NCBI GenBank assembly: GCA_001939145.1
Contig: LSRX01000262.1
Coordinates: 39,764-103,763 of the forward strand
Source of the DNA: Symbiodinium microadriaticum
Taxonomy: Eukaryota > Sar > Dinophyceae > Suessiales > Symbiodiniaceae
Direction of reading: 5' to 3'
Length of the DNA: 64,000 nucleotides
Part shown: one piece after another, positions 44,901-47,790 of the stretch
Position numbering within the stretch: position 1 is the first letter of the stretch
How the letters are laid out: each line of letters opens with the position of its first letter
Position numbers and translations under genes: made by a program
The notes under the pieces: model-generated
The model's input: the letters and a program-made list of their open reading frames with translations, nothing else
Database searches by the model: none
What the model was told of the DNA's origin: nothing

Positions 44901-47779
44901 TGTAGAATAGTAGAGTGGTTCTAAGCCTTTCAAAACAGTACTTCGAAACCTCGACTTAAAAACCGTCAAGACTCAAGGACCCTACGCGATATCACAATAG
45001 CTTGCAAACCCCGCAACCACTGCACACGCAAAATATGCAAACCGCAAACCCTGGCGCGCTCATCACTCGTCACCCTTGGTCCAAAAAGCCTTACTAACTA
45101 ATCACCCTCTTTAAAACCCAAACTCTTCGAAACCAGCCCCTAAACCCGAAACCCTAAACCCTAAACCCGAAACCCTAAACCCTAAACCCTCTTCGCCTTC
45201 GGAAGGCGCTTGATGAGAGGTACGTGCTCGAGGAACTGCAAGGTCGCGGCATAGGCCTTGTTCTCGTCCTCGAAAAAGGCTCTGAGGGTTTCGACGGATA
45301 AGGCAATCTCCTAAAGGTTTTAGGGTTTGAGTATTTAGGGTTTAGGGTTGAGGGTTTTGTATGGAGACTTGCCCAGCCGGGCGTCGAGCTTGACCCTGCA
45401 GCAAGGAACGCCTTCAAGTGTAGAGGCCCTCTTGTTCTGGGATTCTGGTGTATGGAACATTCCTCATGAGAGTATTTAGGGGGTTAGGGGTTTTGGGGTT
45501 TAGGGTTTAGGGTTTACAGCAGTATATACCGAAAAACCCCGAATGTACGAAGCTGGCCTTCGCAGCCTTCTTGTCCTTGACACGCTCCTCTGGGGAGAGC
45601 CTGGCAGAGAATAGGGACCCAGGGACTGCCACAATCTTGGGGAGGATCAACCCCTAATCCTTCAAATCCCTAAAGCCTATAAGCCTTAAACCCGACACCC
45701 TAAACCTAAACCCTATCATGGGGTTCTCTTTGGAAGGTCTTTGGGTTTTGAGGAGATAGATCTGCGTTCAGCGTCTAGGGGTTACTTACAGGCTCAGGGG
45801 ACTTAGTAGGTAGGATTTAGGTATCCTTACCAAAGTTTGCCACTTACAATCCGACGTGTAAGCCACATAGTAAGTCCCTTCAAGCGCCCGCCAAGAGAGC
45901 CTGTCACAGTGGCAGTCTTTATTCAGACCCTTAATTCCTGTACCCCTGTACCCCTAAACCCCAACCCTAAACTCAAGGTATGCCAAGTAAAGGCATGCAG
46001 CAGTGGGACACACTTCTCGGCCATCCGAATCTTGTGGTGAGAATGATCCTTTAAGGGTTCCTTTAGTATGAACTGGTCCTTTTGGGGGTCCCTTTAAGGG
46101 CTTCGTCCTGAACATGTCTTGATGCGCGGCGTCAGGAGCGATCCCACTCTTTGACGAGTTTAGTGTTAAGGATTTCGGTGCTTATGTACTGTTTGGGCTT
46201 TAGAGATTCAATTCGGCCTTCAGGGTTTTTGGATTTAATGCTGCTCCATATATATATATATGTGTGTATATATATATATATGTATATTTAATTGTATATA
46301 TATATATATATATTTTTTATTTTATTTATTTACTTATTCACACAAATGTAAATGTCGTCATCTTTCACGTTAAACGGTAGATGTTTCGTCACTCAAGGCA
46401 GCTTCGCAGCGCCACTGCCTTCCTCACTCTGCTACAGAACCTATGTATAGTAACTCCCTGGTAAGCTGAACTCCAAGCTGTCTATACGTCTGAAGGGCTT
46501 TATACGGGTGTTGCAGGTCTTATGCGGGTTCTACTATAAAGGCGTGAAGGCCACAATGACAAACCTGAAACTGCAAACAGCTCAACCCCGATTTCCCAAC
46601 AGGGACGAGGGCCTTGAGTATGCAAGCATCTAGCAACTCAAGGTCAGCCTAGAGTTGAAGAGAAGCATTGACATGCTTCAAGCCATAAAACATAAAAGAC
46701 CACACTGGGCTAAGGGTTATACCCTCAACCACTAACCCCAAACCACCACAGCCCCTGGACTCCTAAATCCCAAATCCTCCCAAATCCTGACAAACTGAAA
46801 GCCTAGATGCTCAAACCTTATAAGCCCTGATTAGACCTGAAACAAGCCGAAGGAGCGGTGTCTGCTTTTGCGTTCCGTTCTTCGACTGCGAGGCGGAGTT
46901 CCGGGTTGAAGGGTTTCAGGGATTTGCAGATTTAGGGTTTATCCCTAAACCCTAAACCCTAAGATTCAGGATTTGACGTTTAGGGTTTAGGGCTCATTCA
47001 ATCTTGAGGTCGACGCAGGGAAGCCTATGGCGAACAGTACAATTCCTAGAACCCGGACCCCCCAACTTTCTCAAACCCCATCTCGGTTCCATGGTTTGAT
47101 GCACCGGACTGTCGCCATGCAAAATCAGAGAGCATGTGAATTAAAAAGGATTTCCCAAGACTATGACAGGTCTGTGCACTGCCCGAATCCCCACTACTTC
47201 TACAATGAAAGTGGCGGAATGCGTACCGTTCCTTAGAGAGAGACCCATATGTAGCTGGTATAGTCTACTGCACAGTTGCAGGGCATTGAACTCTATGGGT
47301 ACTTAGCATGCAGATGGTGCTGAAAGCCTGAAACCTGAGCAGTGGGATGAAAAATAAGTACGGTCAAACCAGGAACCTAATCAAGGACACATTCAGTCGC
47401 GATCCACAACTTACTAGCGTTTTAGGATATAGTTTGCAGGGGACCATATAGGACGCAGAGTAGGACCCATATTCCGGACCCTGATAGTCCTAGTGTGAAC
47501 CAGGCTAGGTTCCTACAATCGTGCTCGGAAGCGCATCCTCGTGCACTTAATGCACATGGGGGCATCTGTAAAAAAAACATGAAAACCCGAAGATGCTGAC
47601 ATCTGGAAGGGTCCTTAAATCGAGCAGGTCTTAAACTACCCATAGAGCCCTAAGTAGGTCCTTTTTGGGATTACCTTATAGGATTCTAAATTTAAACCAT
47701 AAAAAGGAACTACTTAGCGGCCTATGGGTACATCAGACTCGCTCACTGAAGACGCCTGCGTACTCGCGCCGCAGCCCAT
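162..47779 (-). CDS. PKG: PKG-type cyclic-nucleotide-dependent protein kinase, 37 exons, 3' end off window
   Basis: Serine/threonine kinase with three cyclic-nucleotide-binding domains (cNBD) ahead of an AGC kinase domain, the architecture of cGMP-dependent kinases. Exons, 5' to 3': 47779-47756, 45587-45549, 45307-45197, 44095-44042, 42147-42076, 40022-39989, 39200-39073, 37124-37065, 36291-36233, 35538-35487, 34432-34385, 33228-33178, 32142-32104, 30960-30898, 30058-30021, 28560-28518, 27133-27086, 26458-26417, 24136-24068, 23147-23120, 21563-21508, 20433-20386, 19137-19096, 18199-18161, 17438-17355, 15989-15961, 14768-14728, 13503-13454, 11521-11495, 9955-9909, 8155-8107, 7291-7212, 6375-6346, 4485-4422, 2868-2798, 1939-1907, 222-162. 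Phase is kept at every junction, and family motifs appear in the expected order over 47 kb. By my placement 28 donors are GC, 6 GT, 2 GA and 1 unclear; all acceptors are AG. The sequence shows the domains; PKG rather than PKA is inferred because cNBDs and kinase share one chain. cGMP specificity is not shown. The end of the kinase lies left of position 1. Confidence 0.93.
238..536. mobile_element. MITE family A, full copy with internal tandem units
   Basis: Terminal inverted repeats CCCAGAGAGCCCAATACC (238) and its complement ending at 536. Inside are four or five AT-rich units of about 55-65 bp (ACCTTAAATCATAATAT). It lies 14 bp upstream of PKG exon 37's acceptor. No ORF. Confidence 0.8.
580..720. 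repeat. degenerate TTTAGGG cluster
   Basis: GGGTTTAGG-type units with variable spacing in the PKG intron between exons 37 and 36. Confidence 0.8.
930..1030. repeat. CCCTAAA array
   Basis: About 13 units alternating CCCTAAA and CCCTGAA, opposite in orientation to the cluster at 580-720. Confidence 0.85.
1440..1700. repeat. tandem repeat, about 55-63 bp unit, five copies
   Basis: ATGGACGTCATCATGGTTGG recurs starting near 1453, 1508, 1563, 1626 and 1687, with a conserved TGCTCTC...CTCAGA segment between. A plus-strand frame runs through all copies, probably a by-product of the repeat. Confidence 0.8.
1907..1939 (-). CDS. PKG: PKG exon 36 (activation loop)
   Basis: Reads FVIGKTFTSCG, with the activation-loop Thr/Ser of the AGC 'KTFT.CGT' motif. 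Acceptor CGCAG, donor GG|GC. Confidence 0.94.
1983..2060. mobile_element. MITE family A, partial copy
   Basis: Right end GGTATTGGGCTCTCTGGG at 2043-2060 with the same AT-rich interior (CCTTAATATTATGATTTAAGG). The left terminus is missing or diverged. Confidence 0.65.
2651..2757. mobile_element. MITE family C copy
   Basis: About 105 bp, diverged ends (TCTGAATTAG...CTAATTCAAAGAACCACCC) and the shared interior 'GTACGGCACCCTT'. Confidence 0.65.
2798..2868 (-). CDS. PKG: PKG exon 35 (catalytic loop and Mg-binding motif)
   Basis: Reads DLKPENLLLTESGHIKLTDM then GLA. The catalytic Asp, Lys and Asn are intact. The Mg-binding motif is DMG rather than DFG. Acceptor CTCCAG, donor AA|GC. Confidence 0.97.
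4422..4485 (-). CDS. PKG: PKG exon 34 (helix E and YRD)
   Basis: Reads YYTSGVVFAFEHLHERRIIY plus Arg, the helix leading into the catalytic loop YRDLKPEN. Donor CGG|GA, a second GA donor. Confidence 0.95.
5045..5403 (-). CDS. unassigned GC3-rich ORF inside PKG intron 33
   Basis: About 120 codons with strong GC3 bias. It opens KKGGKGKWKGASEEGDPEEW and includes FVKEAKRHLDDLTFLGPKHL. It lies between PKG exons 33 and 34 on the same strand but does not fit a kinase. It could be a nested gene, a retrocopy, or an exon of something else. A GT near 5048 may be its donor. Function unknown. Confidence 0.5.
5825..6030. repeat. TTTAGGG array with higher-order units
   Basis: Units such as TTTAGGGCCTAAGTTTAGGG recur every roughly 30-35 bp, showing a higher-order tandem pattern. 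Confidence 0.8.
6178..6283. mobile_element. MITE family B copy
   Basis: About 105-bp inverted-repeat element with ends ACTTGGAGG...CCAAGTA and an interior with TTATAAG stretches; diverged copy. Confidence 0.7.
6346..6375 (-). CDS. PKG: PKG exon 33
   Basis: A 30-nt exon reading GFHGSEKHAK, before the 'FY' helix of the C-lobe. Several AGs cluster at its start; I chose the one giving phase with exon 32. Donor AA|GC. Confidence 0.85.
7212..7291 (-). CDS. PKG: PKG exon 32 (hinge)
   Basis: Reads ETYNGTQTLYFLLEP then CLGGELYATYN, the kinase hinge. By alignment with AGC kinases the gatekeeper is the second Leu of FLLE, not a small residue as in apicomplexan PKGs. Acceptor GACAG, donor AG|GC. Confidence 0.95.
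7650..7893 (+). other. ATG-less open frame on plus strand inside PKG intron 31
   Basis: An open frame ends MRLCGKLNYLQGPPFVYELR then LLNIPAVRDK before TAA. It is on the strand opposite to the PKG. Codon bias is weak, so it may be chance. Confidence 0.2.
8107..8155 (-). CDS. PKG: PKG exon 31 (kinase N-lobe)
   Basis: Reads NILMMTNSSFITKLW. Ends TGG|GA, a GA donor needed for phase with exon 32 (KLW|ETYNG). Confidence 0.9.
8894..8966. repeat. short inverted repeat
   Basis: CTACCTAGAGGGTCACACC pairs with GTGTGACCCTATAGGTAGG across about 25 bp; a single MITE-like hairpin. Confidence 0.55.
9909..9955 (-). CDS. PKG: PKG exon 30 (helix C)
   Basis: Reads GYIVKTGMQDSVMNEK. The Glu of MNEK is the helix C Glu that pairs with the catalytic Lys. 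Joins exon 29 as LSK|GYIV, as in alveolate PKGs. Donor AA|GC. Confidence 0.95.
11495..11521 (-). CDS. PKG: PKG exon 29 (27-nt microexon with catalytic Lys)
   Basis: Nine codons, TYALKGLSK, carrying the ATP-anchoring Lys of the 'YALK' motif. GAG acceptor, donor AAG|GC, phase 0 at both ends. Confidence 0.93.
11545..11695. repeat. CCCTAAA array beside PKG exon 29
   Basis: CCCTAAA and CCTTAAA units begin about 25 bp upstream of the exon 29 acceptor. Confidence 0.8.
12610..12955 (-). pseudogene. coding-like island with in-frame TGA inside PKG intron 28
   Basis: One minus-strand frame reads IEGVPWKVLSKDVASQLPHL then LLSLVLRMSECHF, meets a TGA at about 12757, and continues ISYSHGDTQPGFAVIKKKAT then IHTKALPFLYQFALKAAGGR. 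The coding character is similar on both sides of the stop, so this is a broken gene fragment or a short undetected intron. Family not recognised. Confidence 0.45.
13454..13503 (-). CDS. PKG: PKG exon 28 (glycine-rich loop)
   Basis: Reads LLGCGGFGTVELWEHK, the ATP-binding G-x-G-x-x-G loop (GCGGFG). Donor AAG|GC. Confidence 0.95.
13621..13722. mobile_element. MITE family C copy
   Basis: Ends GGTGGTTCTCTAAATTAGGG and CCCTAATCTAGGGAACTACC; interior GAGGGTGCCGTAC. Confidence 0.78.
14728..14768 (-). CDS. PKG: PKG exon 27 (kinase start)
   Basis: Reads IKRHDLQRIGRLR, matching 'I...DL...G' just before the glycine loop. Acceptor CCACAG, donor A|GC in phase 1; two or three extra residues relative to the family suggest the donor may be slightly upstream. 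Confidence 0.85.
15961..15989 (-). CDS. PKG: PKG exon 26 (linker to kinase, tentative)
   Basis: A 29-nt exon reading QRRAHVGMTS. Chosen because an AG acceptor and TC|GC donor give the phases needed by exons 25 and 27; an alternative frame across the same DNA is also open. Confidence 0.5.
17355..17438 (-). CDS. PKG: PKG exon 25 (end of cNBD 3)
   Basis: Reads VKSRTAKCLVLDRDSFDM then LLGPLSEIIQ, the 'CL.LDR..F..LLGPL' end of the cNBD next to the kinase in PKGs. Acceptor GAGCAG, donor CAG|GC. Confidence 0.95.
18161..18199 (-). CDS. PKG: PKG exon 24 (cNBD 3 cassette, Arg)
   Basis: Reads ALLENEKRGATVS, completing FGEKALL...R.ATV. The phosphate-binding Arg is kept, followed by Gly instead of the usual Ala/Thr. 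Acceptor GTGCAG; TCG|GC chosen as donor because it keeps phase. Confidence 0.92.
19096..19137 (-). CDS. PKG: PKG exon 23 (cNBD 3 phosphate-binding cassette)
   Basis: Reads ASVSRGTAQFFGEK; FFGEK is the start of the cassette. Acceptor CCCCAG, donor AAG|GC. Confidence 0.92.
20386..20433 (-). CDS. PKG: PKG exon 22 (cNBD 3)
   Basis: Reads GTVDIVKDGAVLNTLE, the 'G.V.V.......L' strands after FYIM.E. Acceptor GGCCAG, donor GAG|GC. Confidence 0.92.
20820..20965. repeat. TTTAGGG array with GGGCTTTAGGG units
   Basis: About 16 units of GGGGTTTAGGGCTTTAGG type in a PKG intron. Confidence 0.8.
21508..21563 (-). CDS. PKG: PKG exon 21 (cNBD 3 beta core)
   Basis: Reads GEDVVTQDEPGNTFYIMYE across the junction, a clear cNBD beta-core signature. 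Acceptor TGACAG, donor GAG|GT. Confidence 0.95.
21958..22230 (-). pseudogene. kinase-like coding fragment, frame-broken, inside PKG intron 20
   Basis: The minus strand reads LLREKHRLEAEVAEEATGCA, then after a TGA in the same frame SLAVGNSGKAFTLIGTDAYL followed by SPEAISGEG. The last part resembles a kinase activation segment (FTL.GT..Y..PE). It is not part of the PKG, whose own activation loop is at 1.9 kb. Resemblance by eye only. Confidence 0.35.
22870..23060. repeat. CCCTAAA array upstream of nothing, downstream of PKG exon 20
   Basis: About 20 CCCTAAA/CCTTAAA units between PKG exons 20 and 21, starting about 60 bp past the exon 20 donor. Confidence 0.8.
23120..23147 (-). CDS. PKG: PKG exon 20 (cNBD 3 microexon)
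   Basis: A 28-nt exon reading ALVEMHFTQ plus one base. It matches the 'AL.E..F..GE' segment; the Gly is completed by exon 21. Donor G|GC in phase 1. Confidence 0.85.
24068..24136 (-). CDS. PKG: PKG exon 19 (start of cNBD 3)
   Basis: Reads VRYLNDVSILDTLLDTEK followed by MALAK, the 'YL..V.IL..L...E...LA' start of the next cNBD. Acceptor TCAAG, donor AAG|GC. Confidence 0.95.
24480..24997 (-). pseudogene. coding-like pair of overlapping frames inside PKG intron 18
   Basis: Two consecutive minus-strand frames (24997-24707 and 24710-24480) both look protein-like, for example ILASLRAGSAQALLLYHRAS and AWLSSIGLVFATIATVAVPG. They overlap by a few bases and end at a poly-T/poly-G run. Possibly a decayed transposon or retrocopy; no family recognised. 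Confidence 0.3.
24500..24535. repeat. poly-C/poly-A junction tract
   Basis: Run of C followed directly by a run of A on plus. Similar tracts lie at 20699-20726, 25643-25673, 32057-32085 and (shorter) 52258-52270, all C then A on plus. Confidence 0.8.
25256..25373. mobile_element. MITE family B copy
   Basis: Ends CTTGGAGGTTCATGG and CCATGAACCTCCAAG; interior rich in TTATAACT. Whole element can fold into one hairpin. Confidence 0.8.
25431..25538. mobile_element. MITE family A, short copy
   Basis: Interior CCTTAATTAAGGAAT and right terminus GGTATTGGGCTCCCTGGG at 25521-25538; the left terminus is degraded. Confidence 0.65.
26417..26458 (-). CDS. PKG: PKG exon 18 (helix between cNBD 2 and 3)
   Basis: Reads DILMKVSDNKIKEY, the amphipathic helix after 'IDRSNFK'. 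Acceptor TTGCAG, donor TAC|GC. Confidence 0.93.
27086..27133 (-). CDS. PKG: PKG exon 17 (end of cNBD 2)
   Basis: Reads ALTDATVWVIDRSNFK, matching the 'LW.IDR..F' strand and helix that close a cNBD. Phase 0 at both ends, acceptor GCTCAG, donor AAG|GC. Confidence 0.95.
27690..27850 (-). pseudogene. coding-like fragments inside PKG intron 16
   Basis: Minus-strand pieces read ASTAMALEVPVNGEHGPVSG and GKEAWPPIVILTGGAKYQFD, separated by a stop. They lie between PKG exons 16 and 17, which join in phase without them. Confidence 0.3.
27865..27973. mobile_element. MITE family D copy
   Basis: Inverted ends TTCCCGAAAATAAGGGGCAC and GGGTCCCCTATTTTCGGAA, about 105 bp. Confidence 0.7.
28005..28062 (-). 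other. coding-like fragment inside PKG intron 16
   Basis: The minus strand reads PAALIVASVLARVEVRAVHT before a stop. It faintly resembles the 'PRAATV.A' segment that the real exon 16 already supplies, so it may be a decayed copy. Confidence 0.25.
28518..28560 (-). CDS. PKG: PKG exon 16 (cNBD 2 cassette, Arg)
   Basis: Completes GELALLY and continues FVPRAATVK. 'PRAAT' carries the phosphate-binding Arg, so domain 2 also looks competent. Acceptor CTCCAG, donor AAG|GC. Confidence 0.95.
30021..30058 (-). CDS. PKG: PKG exon 15 (cNBD 2 phosphate-binding cassette)
   Basis: Reads VLNVVSQGGSFG plus two bases of the Glu codon. Donor GA|GT in phase 2 joins exon 16 to give SFGELALLY. Confidence 0.92.
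30898..30960 (-). CDS. PKG: PKG exon 14 (acidic insert in cNBD 2)
   Basis: 21 codons: an acidic/Gly-rich start (EGEEEGGG) and then TSAENALLHVETK. It sits between the beta core and the phosphate-binding cassette, where PKGs vary in length. Acceptor GCGCAG, donor AAG|GC, in phase. Confidence 0.78.
31008..31085. repeat. CCCTAAA array beside PKG exon 14
   Basis: About ten near-perfect units beginning about 50 bp upstream of the exon 14 acceptor. Confidence 0.85.
32104..32142 (-). CDS. PKG: PKG exon 13 (cNBD 2)
   Basis: Reads VVESGRFEIFVRD, continuing FY|VVESG exactly as in PKG. Acceptor CCAAG, donor GAC|GC; the frame stays open for five more codons, so a later donor is possible. Confidence 0.9.
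32434..32540. mobile_element. MITE family D copy
   Basis: Ends GGTTTCCCAAAATAGGGG and CCCCTTTGGTTTGGGAAAC; interior shares GGATCCTTATTGTAAGGA-like sequence with the copy at 27.9 kb. Confidence 0.6.
32615..32707. mobile_element. MITE family F copy
   Basis: Ends CCCATAGGCCCCATAGTAG and CTACTAAGGAGCCTGTGGG; interior has TTTATGATTTAGAATCCTAT. Confidence 0.7.
32854..32904. repeat. (CTG)17 microsatellite
   Basis: 17 perfect CTG units within the intron between PKG exons 12 and 13. Confidence 0.95.
33023..33117. mobile_element. MITE family E, intact copy
   Basis: Long near-perfect inverted ends ACCTTTAACCGAAAAGACCT and its complement, about 95 bp. Diverged relatives at 27213-27262, 48744-48811 and 60640-60699 share CCTTTTTAGG...CTATAT...AAAAGGTAG. 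Confidence 0.75.
33178..33228 (-). CDS. PKG: PKG exon 12 (cNBD 2 beta core)
   Basis: Reads EGQMVIEESDLNADYFY, the 'G..VI.E.DL.ADYFY' strand pair of PKG cNBDs; the usual Gly of 'EGD' is Ser here. Donor TAC|GC. A telomere-repeat array flanked by a direct repeat of the exon start lies just upstream. Confidence 0.92.
33241..33348. repeat. TTTAGGG array flanked by a direct repeat
   Basis: Six GGGTTTAGGGTTTAG units, flanked on both sides by CCTTCCTTTCACGGAT (about 33225-33240 and 33349-33364). The left flank is the start of PKG exon 12. Confidence 0.88.
33434..33525. repeat. AT-rich (TA)n/(TATG)n microsatellite
   Basis: TATGTATG then (TA) about 11 units then T-rich sequence. Confidence 0.9.
33696..33795. 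mobile_element. MITE family B copy
   Basis: Ends ACTTGGAGGTTCATGGGTAG and its complement, about 100 bp; interior diverged. Confidence 0.8.
34385..34432 (-). CDS. PKG: PKG exon 11 (cNBD 2)
   Basis: Reads SRLRAFIDVMWREEIK, the 'MW.EE' helix typical of the first PKG cNBD. Acceptor TTCAG, donor AAG|GT. A 640-bp TTTAGGG-type array starts about 9 bp upstream of its acceptor. Confidence 0.9.
34441..35085. repeat. largest degenerate TTTAGGG array (about 640 bp)
   Basis: Units alternate GGGATTAGGG, GGGTTTAGGG and GGATCAGGG with a loose period near 30 bp. Fills the intron next to the acceptor of PKG exon 11. Confidence 0.88.
35487..35538 (-). CDS. PKG: PKG exon 10 (cNBD 2)
   Basis: Reads NENLATMTTLDEAQTRQ, continuing the cNBD lead-in. 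The 5' phase fits exon 9. The donor is unclear: the codon boundary CAG|GG is non-canonical, the one junction I could not resolve. Confidence 0.8.
35623..35713. mobile_element. MITE family C copy
   Basis: Ends GGTAGTTATCTAGATTAGGG and GAATTCGAGAACTACCC, about 90 bp, next to the family B copy at 35715. Confidence 0.75.
35715..35826. mobile_element. MITE family B copy
   Basis: Best-preserved copy: about 30-bp inverted ends TACTTGGAGGTTCATGGGTA..., 112 bp in all. It directly abuts a family C element. Confidence 0.85.
36081..36175. repeat. 95-bp exact copy of 35370-35464, next to N
   Basis: Starts immediately after the single N at 36080 and is identical by eye over 95 bp to 35370-35464. This looks like an unmerged overlap at a gap rather than biology. 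Confidence 0.85.
36233..36291 (-). CDS. PKG: PKG exon 9 (lead-in helix of cNBD 2)
   Basis: Reads AKNPTPKTEEDVALIAEAL. Alveolate PKGs have a 'KT..D..LI..AL' helix at this place before a cNBD. Ends AA|GC in phase 2. Confidence 0.85.
36406..36527. mobile_element. MITE family C copy with duplicated left end
   Basis: Left terminus TAGTTCTCTAAATTAGGG occurs twice in tandem; right terminus CCCTAATTTAGAGAACTACC is single. Otherwise the best-preserved member. Confidence 0.8.
37065..37124 (-). CDS. PKG: PKG exon 8 (linker between cNBD 1 and 2)
   Basis: Reads KLQFANRRAVGGGGNVQQQK, a low-complexity Gly/Gln linker. Donor AAG|GT. An acceptor 11 nt upstream (CCACAG) is also possible, but it would break the phase with exon 7. 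Confidence 0.75.
37515..37620. repeat. degenerate GAC/ACC triplet repeat
   Basis: Period-three sequence of ACG, ACC and ACT triplets, like the large tract at 50 kb but decayed. Confidence 0.65.
38713..38799. mobile_element. MITE family C copy
   Basis: Ends AGGTTCTCTCAATTAGGG and TACTTTAGAGAACTGCCC; interior GTACAGCACCCTT. Confidence 0.72.
39073..39200 (-). CDS. PKG: PKG exon 7 (end of cNBD 1)
   Basis: Reads EPRTATIVADTALSTLKITR, then the C-terminal helix including DFVLGLQGSLLDR. The Arg of 'PRTAT' is the phosphate-binding Arg, so this domain should be able to bind nucleotide. Acceptor CCTAG, donor ATG|GT. Confidence 0.95.
39989..40022 (-). CDS. PKG: PKG exon 6 (cNBD 1 phosphate-binding cassette)
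   Basis: Reads AGDYFGEKALL, the first half of the phosphate-binding cassette, with the Gly and Glu that contact the nucleotide. Ends in phase 1 at C|GC; exon 7 supplies the rest of the Arg codon. Confidence 0.93.
40888..40970. repeat. tandem GGGTTCCTTAA repeat
   Basis: Five or six degenerate units of about 15 bp containing AGGGTTCCTTAA. Confidence 0.6.
41819..41929. mobile_element. inverted-repeat element, single copy
   Basis: Ends TATCCATTGTAGTTCCC and GGAACTACAATGGAGACC, about 110 bp. Resembles family F by its AGTTCC core. Confidence 0.5.
41957..42000. mobile_element. MITE family B, one end only
   Basis: Right-end sequence CACTTATAACTACCCATGAA then CCTCCAAG without a left partner nearby. 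Confidence 0.6.
42076..42147 (-). CDS. PKG: PKG exon 5 (cNBD 1 beta core)
   Basis: Reads DTIIKQGDSGDEFYVIRHGE followed by ASVH. This is the canonical 'II.QGD.GD.FYVI..GE' cNBD signature. Acceptor CACAG, donor CAC|GC; the exact 3' end could be a few codons further. Confidence 0.95.
42473..42575. repeat. AT-rich (TA)n/(CATA)n microsatellite
   Basis: TATATA and TACATA tetranucleotide repeats directly after a CCCTAAA cluster. Confidence 0.9.
43795..44010. repeat. CCCTTAAA array
   Basis: About 25 units of AAACCCTTAAACCC, a homogenised eight-base variant of the telomere unit, between PKG exons 4 and 5. Confidence 0.85.
44042..44095 (-). CDS. PKG: PKG exon 4 (cNBD 1)
   Basis: Reads DQHPLVASVCVQTDFKKG, matching the helix and 'F..G' turn before the first beta strands of a cNBD. 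AG acceptor after CAACAG, donor GGG|GC, phase 0 at both ends. Confidence 0.85.
45197..45307 (-). CDS. PKG: PKG exon 3 (start of cNBD 1)
   Basis: 37 codons including LSVETLRAFFEDENK and LQFLEHVPLIKRLPK, the helical lead-in and 'FL..VPL...L' start typical of a cNBD. Ends AAG|GC in phase 0. Confidence 0.88.
45549..45587 (-). CDS. PKG: PKG exon 2 (basic linker)
   Basis: Reads ERVKDKKAAKASF, phase 0 at both ends, AG acceptor and GT donor. It is a charged linker before the first cNBD. The reading frame is open further 5' (LSPE), so the acceptor choice is uncertain. Confidence 0.6.
46235..46335. repeat. (TA)n/(TG)n microsatellite
   Basis: Alternating TA blocks with TGTG interruptions, then T-rich sequence. 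Confidence 0.9.
47638..47730. mobile_element. MITE family F copy, opposite orientation
   Basis: Ends CCCATAGAGCCCTAAGTAG and CTACTTAGCGGCCTATGGG; interior ATAGGATTCTAAATTTAAACC is the complement of that in the 32.6-kb copy. It sits just downstream of PKG exon 1. Confidence 0.72.
47756..47779 (-). CDS. PKG: PKG exon 1 (start, MGCGAS N-terminus)
   Basis: Reads MGCGASTQ and ends CAG|GC. Gly2 and Cys3 fit N-myristoylation and palmitoylation, suggesting membrane attachment. The frame is open upstream of the ATG, so the true start could lie further 5'. I chose this ATG for its acylation motif and for an AG five bases before it. Link to exon 2 is by order and phase only. Confidence 0.6.
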
Positions 47780-47790
47780 GTTCCCTGCGA
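47780..47790 (-). promoter_or_regulatory. candidate spliced-leader trans-splice acceptor before PKG start
   Basis: On the minus strand a GCTCGCAG stretch ends at 47785, leaving a five-base leader (GGAAC) before the ATG at 47779. Dinoflagellate mRNAs receive a trans-spliced leader at an AG acceptor, so this is a plausible site. It is inferred from position alone. Confidence 0.3.
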
